Source: Scytonematopsis contorta HA4267-MV1 (GTDB taxonomy: Bacteria > Cyanobacteriota > Cyanobacteriia > Cyanobacteriales > Nostocaceae). Taken from it: a DNA stretch of 64,000 bases. Location of the stretch: positions 186,001 to 250,000 of the forward strand of contig JAHHIC010000013.1 in NCBI GenBank assembly GCA_019359035.1, given 5' to 3'. The notes under the pieces are model-generated. The model was not told the DNA's origin. It did no database searches and was given only the letters and a program-made list of their open reading frames with translations. A program made the position numbers and the translations under genes. Below are positions 8,301-17,277 of this stretch, in pieces (within the stretch, counting starts at the first letter, position 1; each line of letters opens with the position of its first letter).

Positions 8301-10445
8301 CTATGTTATACCTAAATGGTACAATTGTTCAAACTGGTCTTTATCTATTTTGTAAGGAGACTGGAACGGTACTTTTTTATTTAATATTTGCTGAACGTCA
8401 TTATAATCTATTGGTCTTTTAAATAACTCAGTATTACTGAAGCGAATTGCCATAATATCACCATTTTTACTAGGTCTTACCTTCAAAATATCATCCAAGC
8501 TATAAACTCCTAGACGTTGAAAACGTTGGTAAAGCTCTTTCGGTTTGCCAATTACAACTTCGTCAACTACAGAGCAAGCTCTAATTGCACCTACACCGTA
8601 GTAGTAATTCTTATTATCTTGACTTACATACCAAAGAATTCTAAAAGGAGCTATTAATTGTTTGAAATAATTATTCCAGCAATAGTAAAGAGCTTCACGA
8701 TTAAAAGCCAATTCAGGTTTAGCTCCTAAAAATGTTTGGTTTGCTAAATCTTCATCGAATAAATCTTTTGCCCATCTGGGTTGAATAGGAATAATAAAAA
8801 CGGGTATTTCCGCATCAATCACTTTAGCTGGCCATAGAAACCGCTCAATTCTTGCCATTGTTTGCGTATCGCTGGTCGCAGTATCACTACTAATAATTTC
8901 CGCAATTTGACGACAAAAATTATAGTCTTTCCCAAATTTAGAAGCCAAATTTGTCAAACGTGTTGATAGTTGAGACCCAGTTTCTGCAACCGCTAAATTT
9001 GCTCTCAACCAATCATTCCCAACTCTAACAAAAGTAGTATCCTCATGAATTGCACTAGTAACAGTATCTTGCAAATAGGGGTCAGTAATTCTTGTGAAAT
9101 GTCGCTCTTCATGAGACGAGCGAGATATAGACTGAAAAATAAGGTGACGTGCAAGAGTTGCTGATAAAGGATTTTTACCAACTCGCAACATCGGAATTTC
9201 TAACTCATGATTCTTGTGTCTACCGTACACAACCAAAGCAAGTGGTTGGCTTTGTTCTAAAACTACAGAACATTCAAATTTGTCTGGTTCAGCCATAAAC
9301 CCACGCAACCGCTGCTGAAATTTAGCTTGAGTTTCATTTTGATTTACAGCAATAAAACACCTTGTTAATAAATCTTCATTACCCTTTTGGACTGGAACTT
9401 GCTCCAAGTGAGTCCCAGCTAATCTTAAAGGCTGATAATCCGGCTTTCTATGAAGTTCATCTAACCTTGCGACCAAGTAATTAGGATGAATAATTGAAAC
9501 TTTAAAATTGTTATAAATCTCGTCCGCTACTTCTAATAATTCGTCTTCTCTACTTACAAAAATATGAGAATCAGAAACTATTGTTCTGGCTAGATGTCGT
9601 AAATCAATTTCAGTAATACTTATATTTTTATCTAATAAAAATTTTTTTAAATCTTCTTGCTGTGTCTCATCACTTTGCTGAAAAGAACTTAGAAGAGTAA
9701 AAAAACTTGCAAACTCACGCTGACGTTTTCTCTCTTCATCATCAGCAATAATATTTATATAGTTAAATATTTCATCCGTAATACATAACTCTAACTCTGG
9801 TTCCAGCCAATCAGCAATCAATGCTCGTGATTCTTCGCTATCAGAAGCTTCATCGGAATATAAATCATAAAATATCTTAGCATCAATCACAACACAAAGC
9901 TTTGATTCCAGCTTTTCCTGATGACCAATAGAAAATAAATTTGGATGACCGTGGTCAAACCACCAATAAGTTAACAGCATCCCATCTTTGCTTCTACCAG
10001 GTTTATCATTTTTGGGAACAAAACCTAAACTAGACCACATTGTTTCTAAATTATAATCTCGACGACAACTTAAGCCAATCCCACTATATTTATCGCGACT
10101 TATTTCTTTAAGATAATCCATCAATAGCTTTGCAATTCCTCTACCTCTATAAGACGGACTAATACAAAGATGAACAATACTAATACGATTAAAAGACGAC
10201 GAAGCCCTATACAATAAATAACCAATACACCCTACTTCTGGGTCTAAAGCTACAAGTATTTGACGATTAGCTGCATAGTCAATAAAAGCACCATTAGTAA
10301 AATTGCCAAGAGTTTTAGAATTAGCTCGCCATAATTTTTTCACTGTAGCTAAATGTGGCGATTTATCATCAATTGCTTCAATTTTGATTTGTCCGTGTAT
10401 TGCCACCCTTATCCAACTCCTGAAATTATTAGAAACTATAATCAA
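8301..10445 (-). CDS. GNAT acetyltransferase - PIN domain - ASCH-like fusion protein
   Basis: 714 residues. Residues about 20-165 are a GNAT fold with motif A VHLCISPSYRGRGIAKLL (acetyl-CoA loop R100-G-R-G-I-A). Residues about 180-335 look like a PIN nuclease: CVVIDAKIFYDL (D188), CITDEIF (E225), ITEIDLRHLA (D281) and HIFVSREDELL (D301) give the usual acidic set. Residues 340-480 may be a second, degenerate GNAT unit (low certainty). Residues 600-690 (FRILWYVSQ, YYYGVGAIRACSVVDEVV, YSLDDILKV) resemble an ASCH/PUA barrel. An alternative GTG start at 10406 (residue 14) follows AGGAG by 10 nt. It is the first gene of the apparent operon with ASCH, mcrB and mcrC. Toxin or defence effector is plausible, not shown. 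Confidence 0.8.
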   Translation of the reverse strand: MIIVSNNFRSWIRVAIHGQIKIEAIDDKSPHLATVKKLWRANSKTLGNFTNGAFIDYAANRQILVALDPEVGCIGYLLYRASSSFNRISIVHLCISPSYRGRGIAKLLMDYLKEISRDKYSGIGLSCRRDYNLETMWSSLGFVPKNDKPGRSKDGMLLTYWWFDHGHPNLFSIGHQEKLESKLCVVIDAKIFYDLYSDEASDSEESRALIADWLEPELELCITDEIFNYINIIADDEERKRQREFASFFTLLSSFQQSDETQQEDLKKFLLDKNISITEIDLRHLARTIVSDSHIFVSREDELLEVADEIYNNFKVSIIHPNYLVARLDELHRKPDYQPLRLAGTHLEQVPVQKGNEDLLTRCFIAVNQNETQAKFQQRLRGFMAEPDKFECSVVLEQSQPLALVVYGRHKNHELEIPMLRVGKNPLSATLARHLIFQSISRSSHEERHFTRITDPYLQDTVTSAIHEDTTFVRVGNDWLRANLAVAETGSQLSTRLTNLASKFGKDYNFCRQIAEIISSDTATSDTQTMARIERFLWPAKVIDAEIPVFIIPIQPRWAKDLFDEDLANQTFLGAKPELAFNREALYYCWNNYFKQLIAPFRILWYVSQDNKNYYYGVGAIRACSVVDEVVIGKPKELYQRFQRLGVYSLDDILKVRPSKNGDIMAIRFSNTELFKRPIDYNDVQQILNKKVPFQSPYKIDKDQFEQLYHLGIT

Positions 10446-10467
10446 TCAATCAAAATATATATACATC

Positions 10468-10494
10468 TTGTGGGGTGGGCATCCTTGCCCGCCC
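10468..10494. repeat. Dispersed repeat cttgtggggtgggcat...gcccgcc
   Basis: Same element, in inverse orientation, at 29382-29408 and 44680-44706, with a half copy at 44616-44632. Always intergenic in this window. Confidence 0.9.
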
Positions 10495-10565
10495 TAATTA
10501 CAGATACCCTAAATAGATGTCCTAAATAGATACCTTAGATATATATGGACGGGCTGGAAGCCCAT

Positions 10566-10680
10566 CCCACAAAGTTGACCATTCCCACAAAGTTGACCAT
10601 TCTCACAAAGTTGACCATTCCCACAAAGTTGACCATTCCCACAAAGCTGTCCATCCCACAAAGCTGCTCATCCCACAGAC
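10566..10680. repeat. Tandem 18-bp repeat array
   Basis: Unit cccacaaagttgaccatt occurs four times exactly or nearly so, followed by two shortened, diverged units (cccacaaagctg...) and a partial one. It adjoins the hairpin gggctggaagccc and shares its flank cccac, so it may have grown from the edge of a dispersed element. No unique spacers, so not a CRISPR. Confidence 0.9.
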
Positions 10681-11043
10681 ATTATTAAAATCAACAACTT
10701 ACATTTTCTTACTTTTTCTCATAGACAAAACATTGCCAAACTAGCACCATAATATTGGTATAATCTATTTCGTGATTGTATACTAATCAAAAGCCAAGCT
10801 CAGTTCAGGTAATAGTTAGGAACAACTATTTGACCGGAAATAAAATAAATATTGGTAAGCATTGGTAAATTCGGGTTACAAAGGGTAAAGTTTTGTTACG
10901 AACTTTTCTTTGGTTGCATATTTTCTAATATCGAGTCCCAAAGAGTTATTGGGAACAGAGCGTTAAAAGCGAAATAGTTATCCCATTTATTTGGTGTGAG
11001 TTTGCTTAATGAATACCTTTGTACTGAGTACTCGTTTACTTAT

Positions 11044-11562
11044 ATGAAAATTAAGACCTTTGTTCTACTTGCTACGGGATTAACAGTAACTTTTAGTGTA
11101 ATTGCATTATCGCAGCAAGCTAGCCTAGCTGGAAATGCAACGTTTTACTGCGATAATAGTAGCGGTACACCTACGACCTTTGTCAGCACCGAAGACGGTA
11201 AGAGACTGCCAATAATTCGTTGGGTTTCTAGTTATGGTTTATCACCCGATAGACGTTGTGCGGAAGTATCTCAAAGATTTCAGAACAGTTACAATAATGG
11301 TAACTTGAGATACATTCAAGCAGGTAGTCTTAGAGGATTACCAGTCATCTGTGCTCCAATACAAAAAGGTGCTCCTTGCACAGATGCAACATTATTGTTC
11401 ACTCTCAAACCTGGTAGCAACCCGAACGCAGTCTTCCGTAGATTATTAGACCGTCGTGCTTTAGCAGCTGGCAACGCATTAGATGAAAGTGGAGGCAAAA
11501 AACCCGTTTATATTGACCTATTTAAGTACTTGAACAGTACAAAACCAGAAGCTAATAAATAG
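11044..11562 (+). CDS. COP23-domain secreted protein
   Basis: The start chosen is the ATG at 11044 (MKIKTFVLLATGLTV), because it gives a clean signal peptide ending near SLAGNA; an upstream in-frame start at 10996 would bury it. The mature part contains ATFYCDNSSGTPTTF, CAEVSQRFQNSYNNG, LRYIQAGSLRGLPVIC and a Cys-rich APIQKGAPCTDATLLFTL. This matches the COP23 family, named after a 23-kDa circadian-oscillating cyanobacterial protein of unknown biochemical function. Four conserved cysteines suggest disulfides outside the cytoplasm. The next gene (a protease) starts 3 bp after its stop, so they are translationally coupled. Confidence 0.8.
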   Translation: MKIKTFVLLATGLTVTFSVIALSQQASLAGNATFYCDNSSGTPTTFVSTEDGKRLPIIRWVSSYGLSPDRRCAEVSQRFQNSYNNGNLRYIQAGSLRGLPVICAPIQKGAPCTDATLLFTLKPGSNPNAVFRRLLDRRALAAGNALDESGGKKPVYIDLFKYLNSTKPEANK

Positions 11563-11565
11563 CCT

Positions 11566-12390
11566 ATGTACTTCTTTTTACCTATTACCCTTCTCTATGC
11601 TTCCATCTTTTCCCAACAAAATTCCGTCTTAGTTCTCACACTGGTAGTTTCGACCCTGTTAGCATTAATACCAAAAATCGAGTTTGTATCTGCGTACAAA
11701 AAAGCTGATTGTGAGGTACACCAACAGCAAGAATTGTCAACAAAGTTATCAATAGAGCAATTGCAGCATTATGCTCAAACCATCACGGTTAAAGTAATGT
11801 CACGTGATGTTTTAGGCTCAGGAATTTTGATTGAAAAAAAAGGAGATACTTATACAGTCTTAACTAATGCTCATGTACTGAGAGCAGGTGAACCACCATA
11901 CCGCATTCAAACTTTTGATGGTCAAATATATGTAGCTAATTCTCCCGATGTCAAACGCTTTGAGGACAAAGATTTAGCTACTTTGCAGTTTCAGCGCACT
12001 GGAATTGTTTATAAAGTGGCATCTTTTGGTATTTCACCGACGGTGACGGATGAAGTTTTTGCTGGTGGGTTTCCAACCGAGAGGAAGGAAACAATCAACA
12101 AAGACTTTATTTTTACAGCTGGACAGGTATCACTATTACTAGATAAGGCTTTAGAAGGTGGCTACCAAATTGCCTACACCAACCAAATAGAGAAAGGTAT
12201 GAGTGGTGGGCCATTACTAAATCGTCAAGGTTGTGTTGTCGGTGTAAACGGAATGCACGCTTATCCTTTGTGGGATGCTCCCCTTATATACGCTGATGGT
12301 TCCCAAGTTGATGAAAAGTTACATCAAACTATAGTTCGTCTGAGTTGGGCAGTACCAATAAGTACATTTTTACAACTTCAACAGCAGTAG
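11566..12390 (+). CDS. Trypsin-like serine protease
   Basis: 274 residues with an N-terminal hydrophobic segment (about 1-40) serving as signal or membrane anchor. The trypsin-like fold carries the triad H103 (TNAHV), D136 (EDKDLATL) and S213 (GMSGGPLL), with the start GSGILIEKKGDTYTVLT. No PDZ domain is present. The ATG is only 3 bp after the COP23 stop, so the two products are likely made together and may act on each other at the cell surface. The substrate is unknown. A second protease of the same core type follows after 196 bp. Confidence 0.85.
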   Translation: MYFFLPITLLYASIFSQQNSVLVLTLVVSTLLALIPKIEFVSAYKKADCEVHQQQELSTKLSIEQLQHYAQTITVKVMSRDVLGSGILIEKKGDTYTVLTNAHVLRAGEPPYRIQTFDGQIYVANSPDVKRFEDKDLATLQFQRTGIVYKVASFGISPTVTDEVFAGGFPTERKETINKDFIFTAGQVSLLLDKALEGGYQIAYTNQIEKGMSGGPLLNRQGCVVGVNGMHAYPLWDAPLIYADGSQVDEKLHQTIVRLSWAVPISTFLQLQQQ

Positions 12391-12586
12391 TCAAAATAAA
12401 GGTAGAGGGCAGATGACAGAAGCTTACAAGGAAAGGAAAGGAATAATATTTCAACATAGAAAATATACATACAGAAAGTCTTAATGTTTGTAATTACCCT
12501 AATTCAAATACTATAAAATATAGTAGTTCGCAAGCAAATCTTATCGCGAATTCACAGAATAATTCTTTAAGTTGTTTTAAATAAAA

Positions 12587-14392
12587 ATGATAAAGTTTAA
12601 CTATCAACTGACACCCATTATAGTGGGAGCATCAATCGCCTTTGTGCAACCGCAAATTACTCCTGCTCAATCACCAATTCTTCAATCACCAACAGTTCAA
12701 ACCTCAGCCGCTCAACCCTCAGTTGAGGTGGGTAAAATTGCCAAAGGAATTACTGTGTTAATTCAGGGGAAAAACTCAAATAGCCAAGGCTCCGGAGTAA
12801 TTGTTAAAAAAGATAAAGATACTTACACAGTTATTACCGCAGCTCATGTATTTGATGGACGTGAGAAATATGAAATAATCACTCCAGATAATCAGCGCTA
12901 CACCATCAATTATTCGGATGCGAAAAAACTAAAGGATGTGGATTTAGCATCCGTAAAATTTAATAGTAAGCAAAATTATGATATTGCCATATTGGGAAAT
13001 TCAGACGCATCCACAGAAGGTGCAACATCTTACGTCGCAGGCTTTATAGCAATCCCAGGAGAGGCTCCAACCTCTAATTATAGGTTCATAGAGGGAAAAG
13101 TAACAGCTAATAGCTCCCAACCAGATATTTCTGGATATAGCCTAGTCTATAGCAACGACACTTTGGAAGGTATGAGTGGTGGTCCGGTACTCAACGAAAA
13201 AGGTGAAGTAATCGGAATTCACGGTAGAGGTTATGACGCAACACCTGAAGTCTATAATGACAACCCTTCTATAGCTAAAGTAAAAAGAGCTTCTAATTCT
13301 GCTATTGCCATCAACACTTTCTTACAAATGTCATCAAAGCTGGGTGTAAATCTTGATAAAACTCCCAGTAAAACTGTTGCGGCTGTCACTAATACACCAA
13401 AATCCGATGACTTCTATGTTAAAGGATTAAGCAAGTATCAAAAGGGAGATTATTCAGGAGCTATTGAAAATTTTTCCGCTGCGATTCAAATTAATCCTAA
13501 AGCTAGCAAACTTTTTGTTAGCCGAGGAAATGCTCATTTTGAAATGAAAAACTATAAAGAAGCAATAGCAGATTACACTCAAGCAATTCAAATCAATCCC
13601 CAATATATCGACGCTTTATTAAGCCGAGGAAATGCAAACTATTACTTAGGAGACTTGCAAGCAGCATCTTTAGACTACGAAGAAACGATACGTTTAGACC
13701 CAAACAACGCAAACGCTTTCAACAATCGAGGACGTGTGAAGATGAATCAAAGAAATTTGAAAGCAGCTCTTTCAGATTTCAACCAATCAATTCGTCTCAA
13801 CCCCAAATTTGCTGGTGCTTATAATAATCGAGGAAACGCACGTAGATTACTGGGAGAACTACATGAAGTAATGGCAGATTTTAATCGAGCACTAGCTCTT
13901 AATCCCAAATATGCCGAAGCTTATTACAGCAGGGGTCTTGTCCGATATGGTCTTGGGGACACTCAACTAGCACTAACCGACTACAACGCATCAATTGGAA
14001 TAGACCCCTACTTTGCCCCTGTTTACGTTAGTCGAGGCAATGTTCGCAATGAACTGGGAGACAAACCAGGAGCAATAGAAGATTACAACCAAGCTATTCA
14101 TCTCGACTCCAACCTTACCCTTGCTTACCTTAGTCGAGGAAATGTTCGTAATGACTTAGGAGACCAAAAGGGAGCAATAGAAGACTATACCCAAGGTATT
14201 AAACTAGAACCCAAATTAGCCTCAGCTTACGACAGAAGAGGAATGGCTCGTGCCTTAACAGGAGATAAACAAGGAGGACTCGCGGATTTGCAACAAGCAG
14301 TAGACCTCTTTTATCAGCAAGGAAACAAAGAACTTTATCAGCGTACCTTAGAAAAAATCAGATTAATTGAGCGATATTCTAGCGTTAGGTAG
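12587..14392 (+). CDS. Trypsin-like serine protease with C-terminal TPR repeats
   Basis: 601 residues. Signal-like N-terminus (IIVGASIAFVQPQITPAQS), then a trypsin-like domain with H87 (TAAHV), D119 (KDVDLASV) and S197 (GMSGGPVL). From about residue 270 to the end there are roughly nine TPR units (for example YKEAIADYTQAIQINPQY and PGAIEDYNQAIHLDSNL). The TPR tail probably recruits protein partners to an extracytoplasmic protease. It is in line with the COP23 gene and protease upstream; the 196-bp spacer is AT-rich without a clear signal. Confidence 0.9.
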   Translation: MIKFNYQLTPIIVGASIAFVQPQITPAQSPILQSPTVQTSAAQPSVEVGKIAKGITVLIQGKNSNSQGSGVIVKKDKDTYTVITAAHVFDGREKYEIITPDNQRYTINYSDAKKLKDVDLASVKFNSKQNYDIAILGNSDASTEGATSYVAGFIAIPGEAPTSNYRFIEGKVTANSSQPDISGYSLVYSNDTLEGMSGGPVLNEKGEVIGIHGRGYDATPEVYNDNPSIAKVKRASNSAIAINTFLQMSSKLGVNLDKTPSKTVAAVTNTPKSDDFYVKGLSKYQKGDYSGAIENFSAAIQINPKASKLFVSRGNAHFEMKNYKEAIADYTQAIQINPQYIDALLSRGNANYYLGDLQAASLDYEETIRLDPNNANAFNNRGRVKMNQRNLKAALSDFNQSIRLNPKFAGAYNNRGNARRLLGELHEVMADFNRALALNPKYAEAYYSRGLVRYGLGDTQLALTDYNASIGIDPYFAPVYVSRGNVRNELGDKPGAIEDYNQAIHLDSNLTLAYLSRGNVRNDLGDQKGAIEDYTQGIKLEPKLASAYDRRGMARALTGDKQGGLADLQQAVDLFYQQGNKELYQRTLEKIRLIERYSSVR

Positions 14393-14417
14393 AGGGGAGT
14401 GGGGAGTGGGGACTCCC

Positions 14418-15902
14418 TCAATTAATTTCAAATGAATTAATCATTTTCTCTGCTGTGTCAAGAAATTTTTGGTAATCATCTGTTTCTGCCGCATAAGTGA
14501 CAACATAAACTTGATTATTTTTGATAGTCCAAACTTGGAGATATGTTAATTTTGTATTACCTTCTTGAGAAGTAAAAATAAGTTTATTAGCATCTTGCCT
14601 CCCCAACTTAATTGCATTTGCCTTACCAAAATAAATTTGAGAATTAGGTACATTATTAGTTGTTTCCTTGACAAATTCCTTCATAGAATCTTGTAAATTT
14701 CCAGTAAATTCTCCGACTCTTACAGTTACCTTTTCTTGGAACGTATCCTTATTACTTTCTTTGGGTAAAAAACTTACTACTTCCTGAGCCACTGGGTTCT
14801 CTTTATCTATTTTTTGCCAATTTTCAGGGTACTTTATATTGAATCCATTAGTAGGGTCTTTATAAACTAAAAAATTCTCTGATTTTTGATTTATATAAGT
14901 AAATATTCCAACTGTAATAGTAATAGTAGCAATAGCTATTGTGCCTATAGTTTTAAAAAATTTTCTATAACGTTTATTTTTAATTAATGTTTCTTCCTGT
15001 CCTAAATCCTCCTGTGGGTTAGGAAAAGTAGTAATATCTGTTTGTAATTGTGGTTCAAAAAAGCTAGTCAATGATAAGCCTTGTAGTGCTAGGGATGCCA
15101 GTTCTGCAGTTGGATAACGTTGGCGAAAGTCGTAGCGCACCATTTTATCTATAACATTTCCAAACTCAGGGTGAATTTGTATCAAGTCGCGCCAAAGAAT
15201 TTCTCCTGTATTTGGGTCTGTCGGTAATCTACCATTTTTTTGATGGGGAATAATACCTGTCATAGCTTGAATAGCAAGAATTCCCATTGCATAAATATCG
15301 CTACTAAATGTTGGTTTACCCGCAGCTTGTTCGCTCGGCATATAACCGGGAGTACCAATAGGAATCGTAAAAGCAGTTTCACCTTGAGATTTTATATATT
15401 GGGTAGTAATTTGTTTAACTGCACCAAAATCTATCAGCACAATTTTTCCATCTTGCCGACGACGAATATTAGAAGGTTTAATATCCCGATGGATAACATT
15501 ATGTTCGTGGACAAAAGCTAAAACTTCCAAAATTTCTTGCAAAAGCTTAATAGTCTCAGCCTGATTTAGTCTATTCCCTTTTGGGGGCAACTCCTCAGAA
15601 ATATCGTAACCGTCAATATACTCTTGAACTAAATAAAACTCTTGATTTTCTTCAAAGTGAGCTATAAATTGCGGTATCTGGTCGTGACTTCCTAAAGTTT
15701 GTAGAATTTTTGCTTCCTGCTCAAACAAACGTTTAGCTTGTTGTAAAACTTCACAGTCAGTAGTGAGCGGCTTAAACAGCTTGACAACACATTTAGGATT
15801 TTCCTGCAGTTGAATATCACAAGCCAAGAAAGTATCACCAAATCCTCCTCGCGCTAGTTGCTGAATAATCTTATAACGCCCACCGATTAGTTGTCCATTC
15901 AT
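14418..15902 (-). CDS. Hanks-type Ser/Thr protein kinase with C-terminal PsbP-like domain
   Basis: 494 residues. Kinase domain residues 10-275: glycine loop LARGGFGDTF (16-25), K41, HRDIKPSN (138-145), DFG (158-160) and GTPGYMPSEQAAGKP. A basic stretch is followed by one membrane helix near 311-335 (IGTIAIATITITVGIFTYI). The extracytoplasmic tail (NGFNIKYPENWQKID, VTVRVGEF, LTYLQVWTIKNNQVYVVTY) resembles PsbP/DcrB-type folds. The layout suggests that the tail senses something outside the cytoplasm and controls the cytoplasmic kinase. It converges on the protease-TPR gene with a 25-bp gap holding a ggggagt-type repeat. Confidence 0.9.
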   Translation of the reverse strand: MNGQLIGGRYKIIQQLARGGFGDTFLACDIQLQENPKCVVKLFKPLTTDCEVLQQAKRLFEQEAKILQTLGSHDQIPQFIAHFEENQEFYLVQEYIDGYDISEELPPKGNRLNQAETIKLLQEILEVLAFVHEHNVIHRDIKPSNIRRRQDGKIVLIDFGAVKQITTQYIKSQGETAFTIPIGTPGYMPSEQAAGKPTFSSDIYAMGILAIQAMTGIIPHQKNGRLPTDPNTGEILWRDLIQIHPEFGNVIDKMVRYDFRQRYPTAELASLALQGLSLTSFFEPQLQTDITTFPNPQEDLGQEETLIKNKRYRKFFKTIGTIAIATITITVGIFTYINQKSENFLVYKDPTNGFNIKYPENWQKIDKENPVAQEVVSFLPKESNKDTFQEKVTVRVGEFTGNLQDSMKEFVKETTNNVPNSQIYFGKANAIKLGRQDANKLIFTSQEGNTKLTYLQVWTIKNNQVYVVTYAAETDDYQKFLDTAEKMINSFEIN

Positions 15903-16232
15903 AGTTATTTTTTATACTCATTGCCATACTTGTAACCGTAACAACAGTTGTAGTTAACCTATAACTTTTAAGTATGCCGAAAAATAGCCTTTTAATAATA
16001 AAGATTTATAGTGAGAAAATGTAAGTTATTTTATCTTAACAACATTCATAAGTTAAAAATTATGCCCGTATTATATCAAACCAGTACCAAAAGTCAATTC
16101 AAACTTTTTGCTCATTATTCGTAACTTAAGTTAGCGACACATAATACATATACATATTTATTTATTTGCTGAAAAATTTTAAGTAAATTTTAATTAAAAA
16201 AAACCATATCTTGCAGTTTAAGGAAATGACAT
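15903..16232. other. 330-bp AT-rich spacer
   Basis: Upstream of the kinase gene and downstream of the BadF-type kinase gene, both on the minus strand. Very AT-rich; no gene, clear hairpin or repeat recognised. Confidence 0.6.
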
Positions 16233-17192
16233 CTAGCTCAACTTCTTCAACGCTAACAAAGCCGCACCATAAGCAGGCTCAGATTTGGGTAAAATAATCT
16301 TCACAGAAGAAAGATTCTTTAAAATAGCTTGTGTAAATCTCTCACGAATCTTAGATTTCCCCAGCCACACACTACCAGTAGTAACTATTTCAAAAGCATC
16401 ACTCGTATTAAAAATTGCCTTAACCACAGTAAAAGTAGCATCAACCAAATCTTGAACAGCATCACTAATAATATTATTAGCCACTTCATCACCTGACGCA
16501 GCAGCATTATCAACAATGGGAGCAAGAGCAGCAACATCCTTAACACCCCACCCATGACGATAAACAATTTCCAACAAATTCTCGATACTCTCAAGACTAA
16601 GATATTGCTTAAAATCCTCAATCAATCGTGTCGAAATCTCGCGTCCATCATAAGACTTCATAGCAGCCTGCATACCAGCAACAGCAATTTTATAAGCACC
16701 ACCCTCATCCCCCAATATATAACCCCAACCCCCAACACGTTTAGTTACCCCCTGATGATTTCTACCAAAAACAATCGAACCAGTACCCGCAGCGACCACA
16801 ATTCCCACATCATCACCCACACCACCCACCAAAGCAACTAATGCATCATTACAAATAACAATATTATTTTCTTGTAACTCCCAACTAATCGGCAATAAAT
16901 CACAACTTTCCAAATACTTGACAATACTCTTTACCACTTCAAAATCATGAGGACGACCAACACCAGCCAAACCCAGACAAATAGCAGAAATAGTAATTTT
17001 ACCAGTAAACTTTAAACCCCCACTAACCGCCATAAAAATAGCAGATACAATAGCATCTCGTGCAGCATTAACACCAACACATTGATAATTAGAAGCACCA
17101 CCATAACCACATCCCAACACCCGACGCTCACCATCCATCAAAACACAAACAGTCTTACTACCACCACCATCAATCCCCAAAACATAACCCAT
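16233..17192 (-). CDS. BadF/BadG-type sugar kinase, probably N-acetylglucosamine kinase
   Basis: 319 residues from the ATG at 17192 (MGYVLGIDGGGSKTVC). This start has AGGAAGAG seven bases upstream and places the phosphate loop at the N-terminus. The longer frame to 17309 would add residues translated from a dispersed repeat (NRQGAKEAKRRE). Motifs: DGGGSKT, CNDALVALVGG, VVAAGTGSIVFG, GGWGYILGDEGGAYKIA, and a terminal EPAYGAALLALKKL. These fit the BadF/BadG/BcrA ATPase family, whose cyanobacterial members are annotated as GlcNAc kinases. The upstream neighbour is an AmpG-like permease, supporting a role in recovering amino sugars from peptidoglycan. Confidence 0.8.
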   Translation of the reverse strand: MGYVLGIDGGGSKTVCVLMDGERRVLGCGYGGASNYQCVGVNAARDAIVSAIFMAVSGGLKFTGKITISAICLGLAGVGRPHDFEVVKSIVKYLESCDLLPISWELQENNIVICNDALVALVGGVGDDVGIVVAAGTGSIVFGRNHQGVTKRVGGWGYILGDEGGAYKIAVAGMQAAMKSYDGREISTRLIEDFKQYLSLESIENLLEIVYRHGWGVKDVAALAPIVDNAAASGDEVANNIISDAVQDLVDATFTVVKAIFNTSDAFEIVTTGSVWLGKSKIRERFTQAILKNLSSVKIILPKSEPAYGAALLALKKLS

Positions 17193-17249
17193 AAAAAAAC
17201 TCTTCCTAAACCCCTCTTCTCTCTTCCTCTCTTTTCTTTCTTCTCTTCT

Positions 17250-17277
17250 CTTGGCTTCCTTGGCTCCTTGGCGGTTA
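17250..17277. repeat. Dispersed repeat (gccaag family), copy 1
   Basis: The complement reads aaccgccaaggagccaagg and onwards. It contains the stop codon of the AmpG-like gene and, read through, would code for NRQGAKEAKR in front of the kinase. Other copies: 18554-18580, 18985-19012 and 58917-58943. Confidence 0.9.

Larger units (their letters stand above)
10446..11043. other. 598-bp intergenic region, repeat-rich
   Basis: Divergent spacer between the defence island and the COP23 gene. It holds the dispersed repeat at 10468-10494, a second hairpin (gggctggaagccc) near 10549-10563 and the 18-bp tandem array 10566-10680. A tataat at 10759-10764 is a possible -10 element on the plus strand, but the nearest ttgcca (10733) is 20 bp away, so this promoter is weakly supported. 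No gene seen. Confidence 0.6.
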
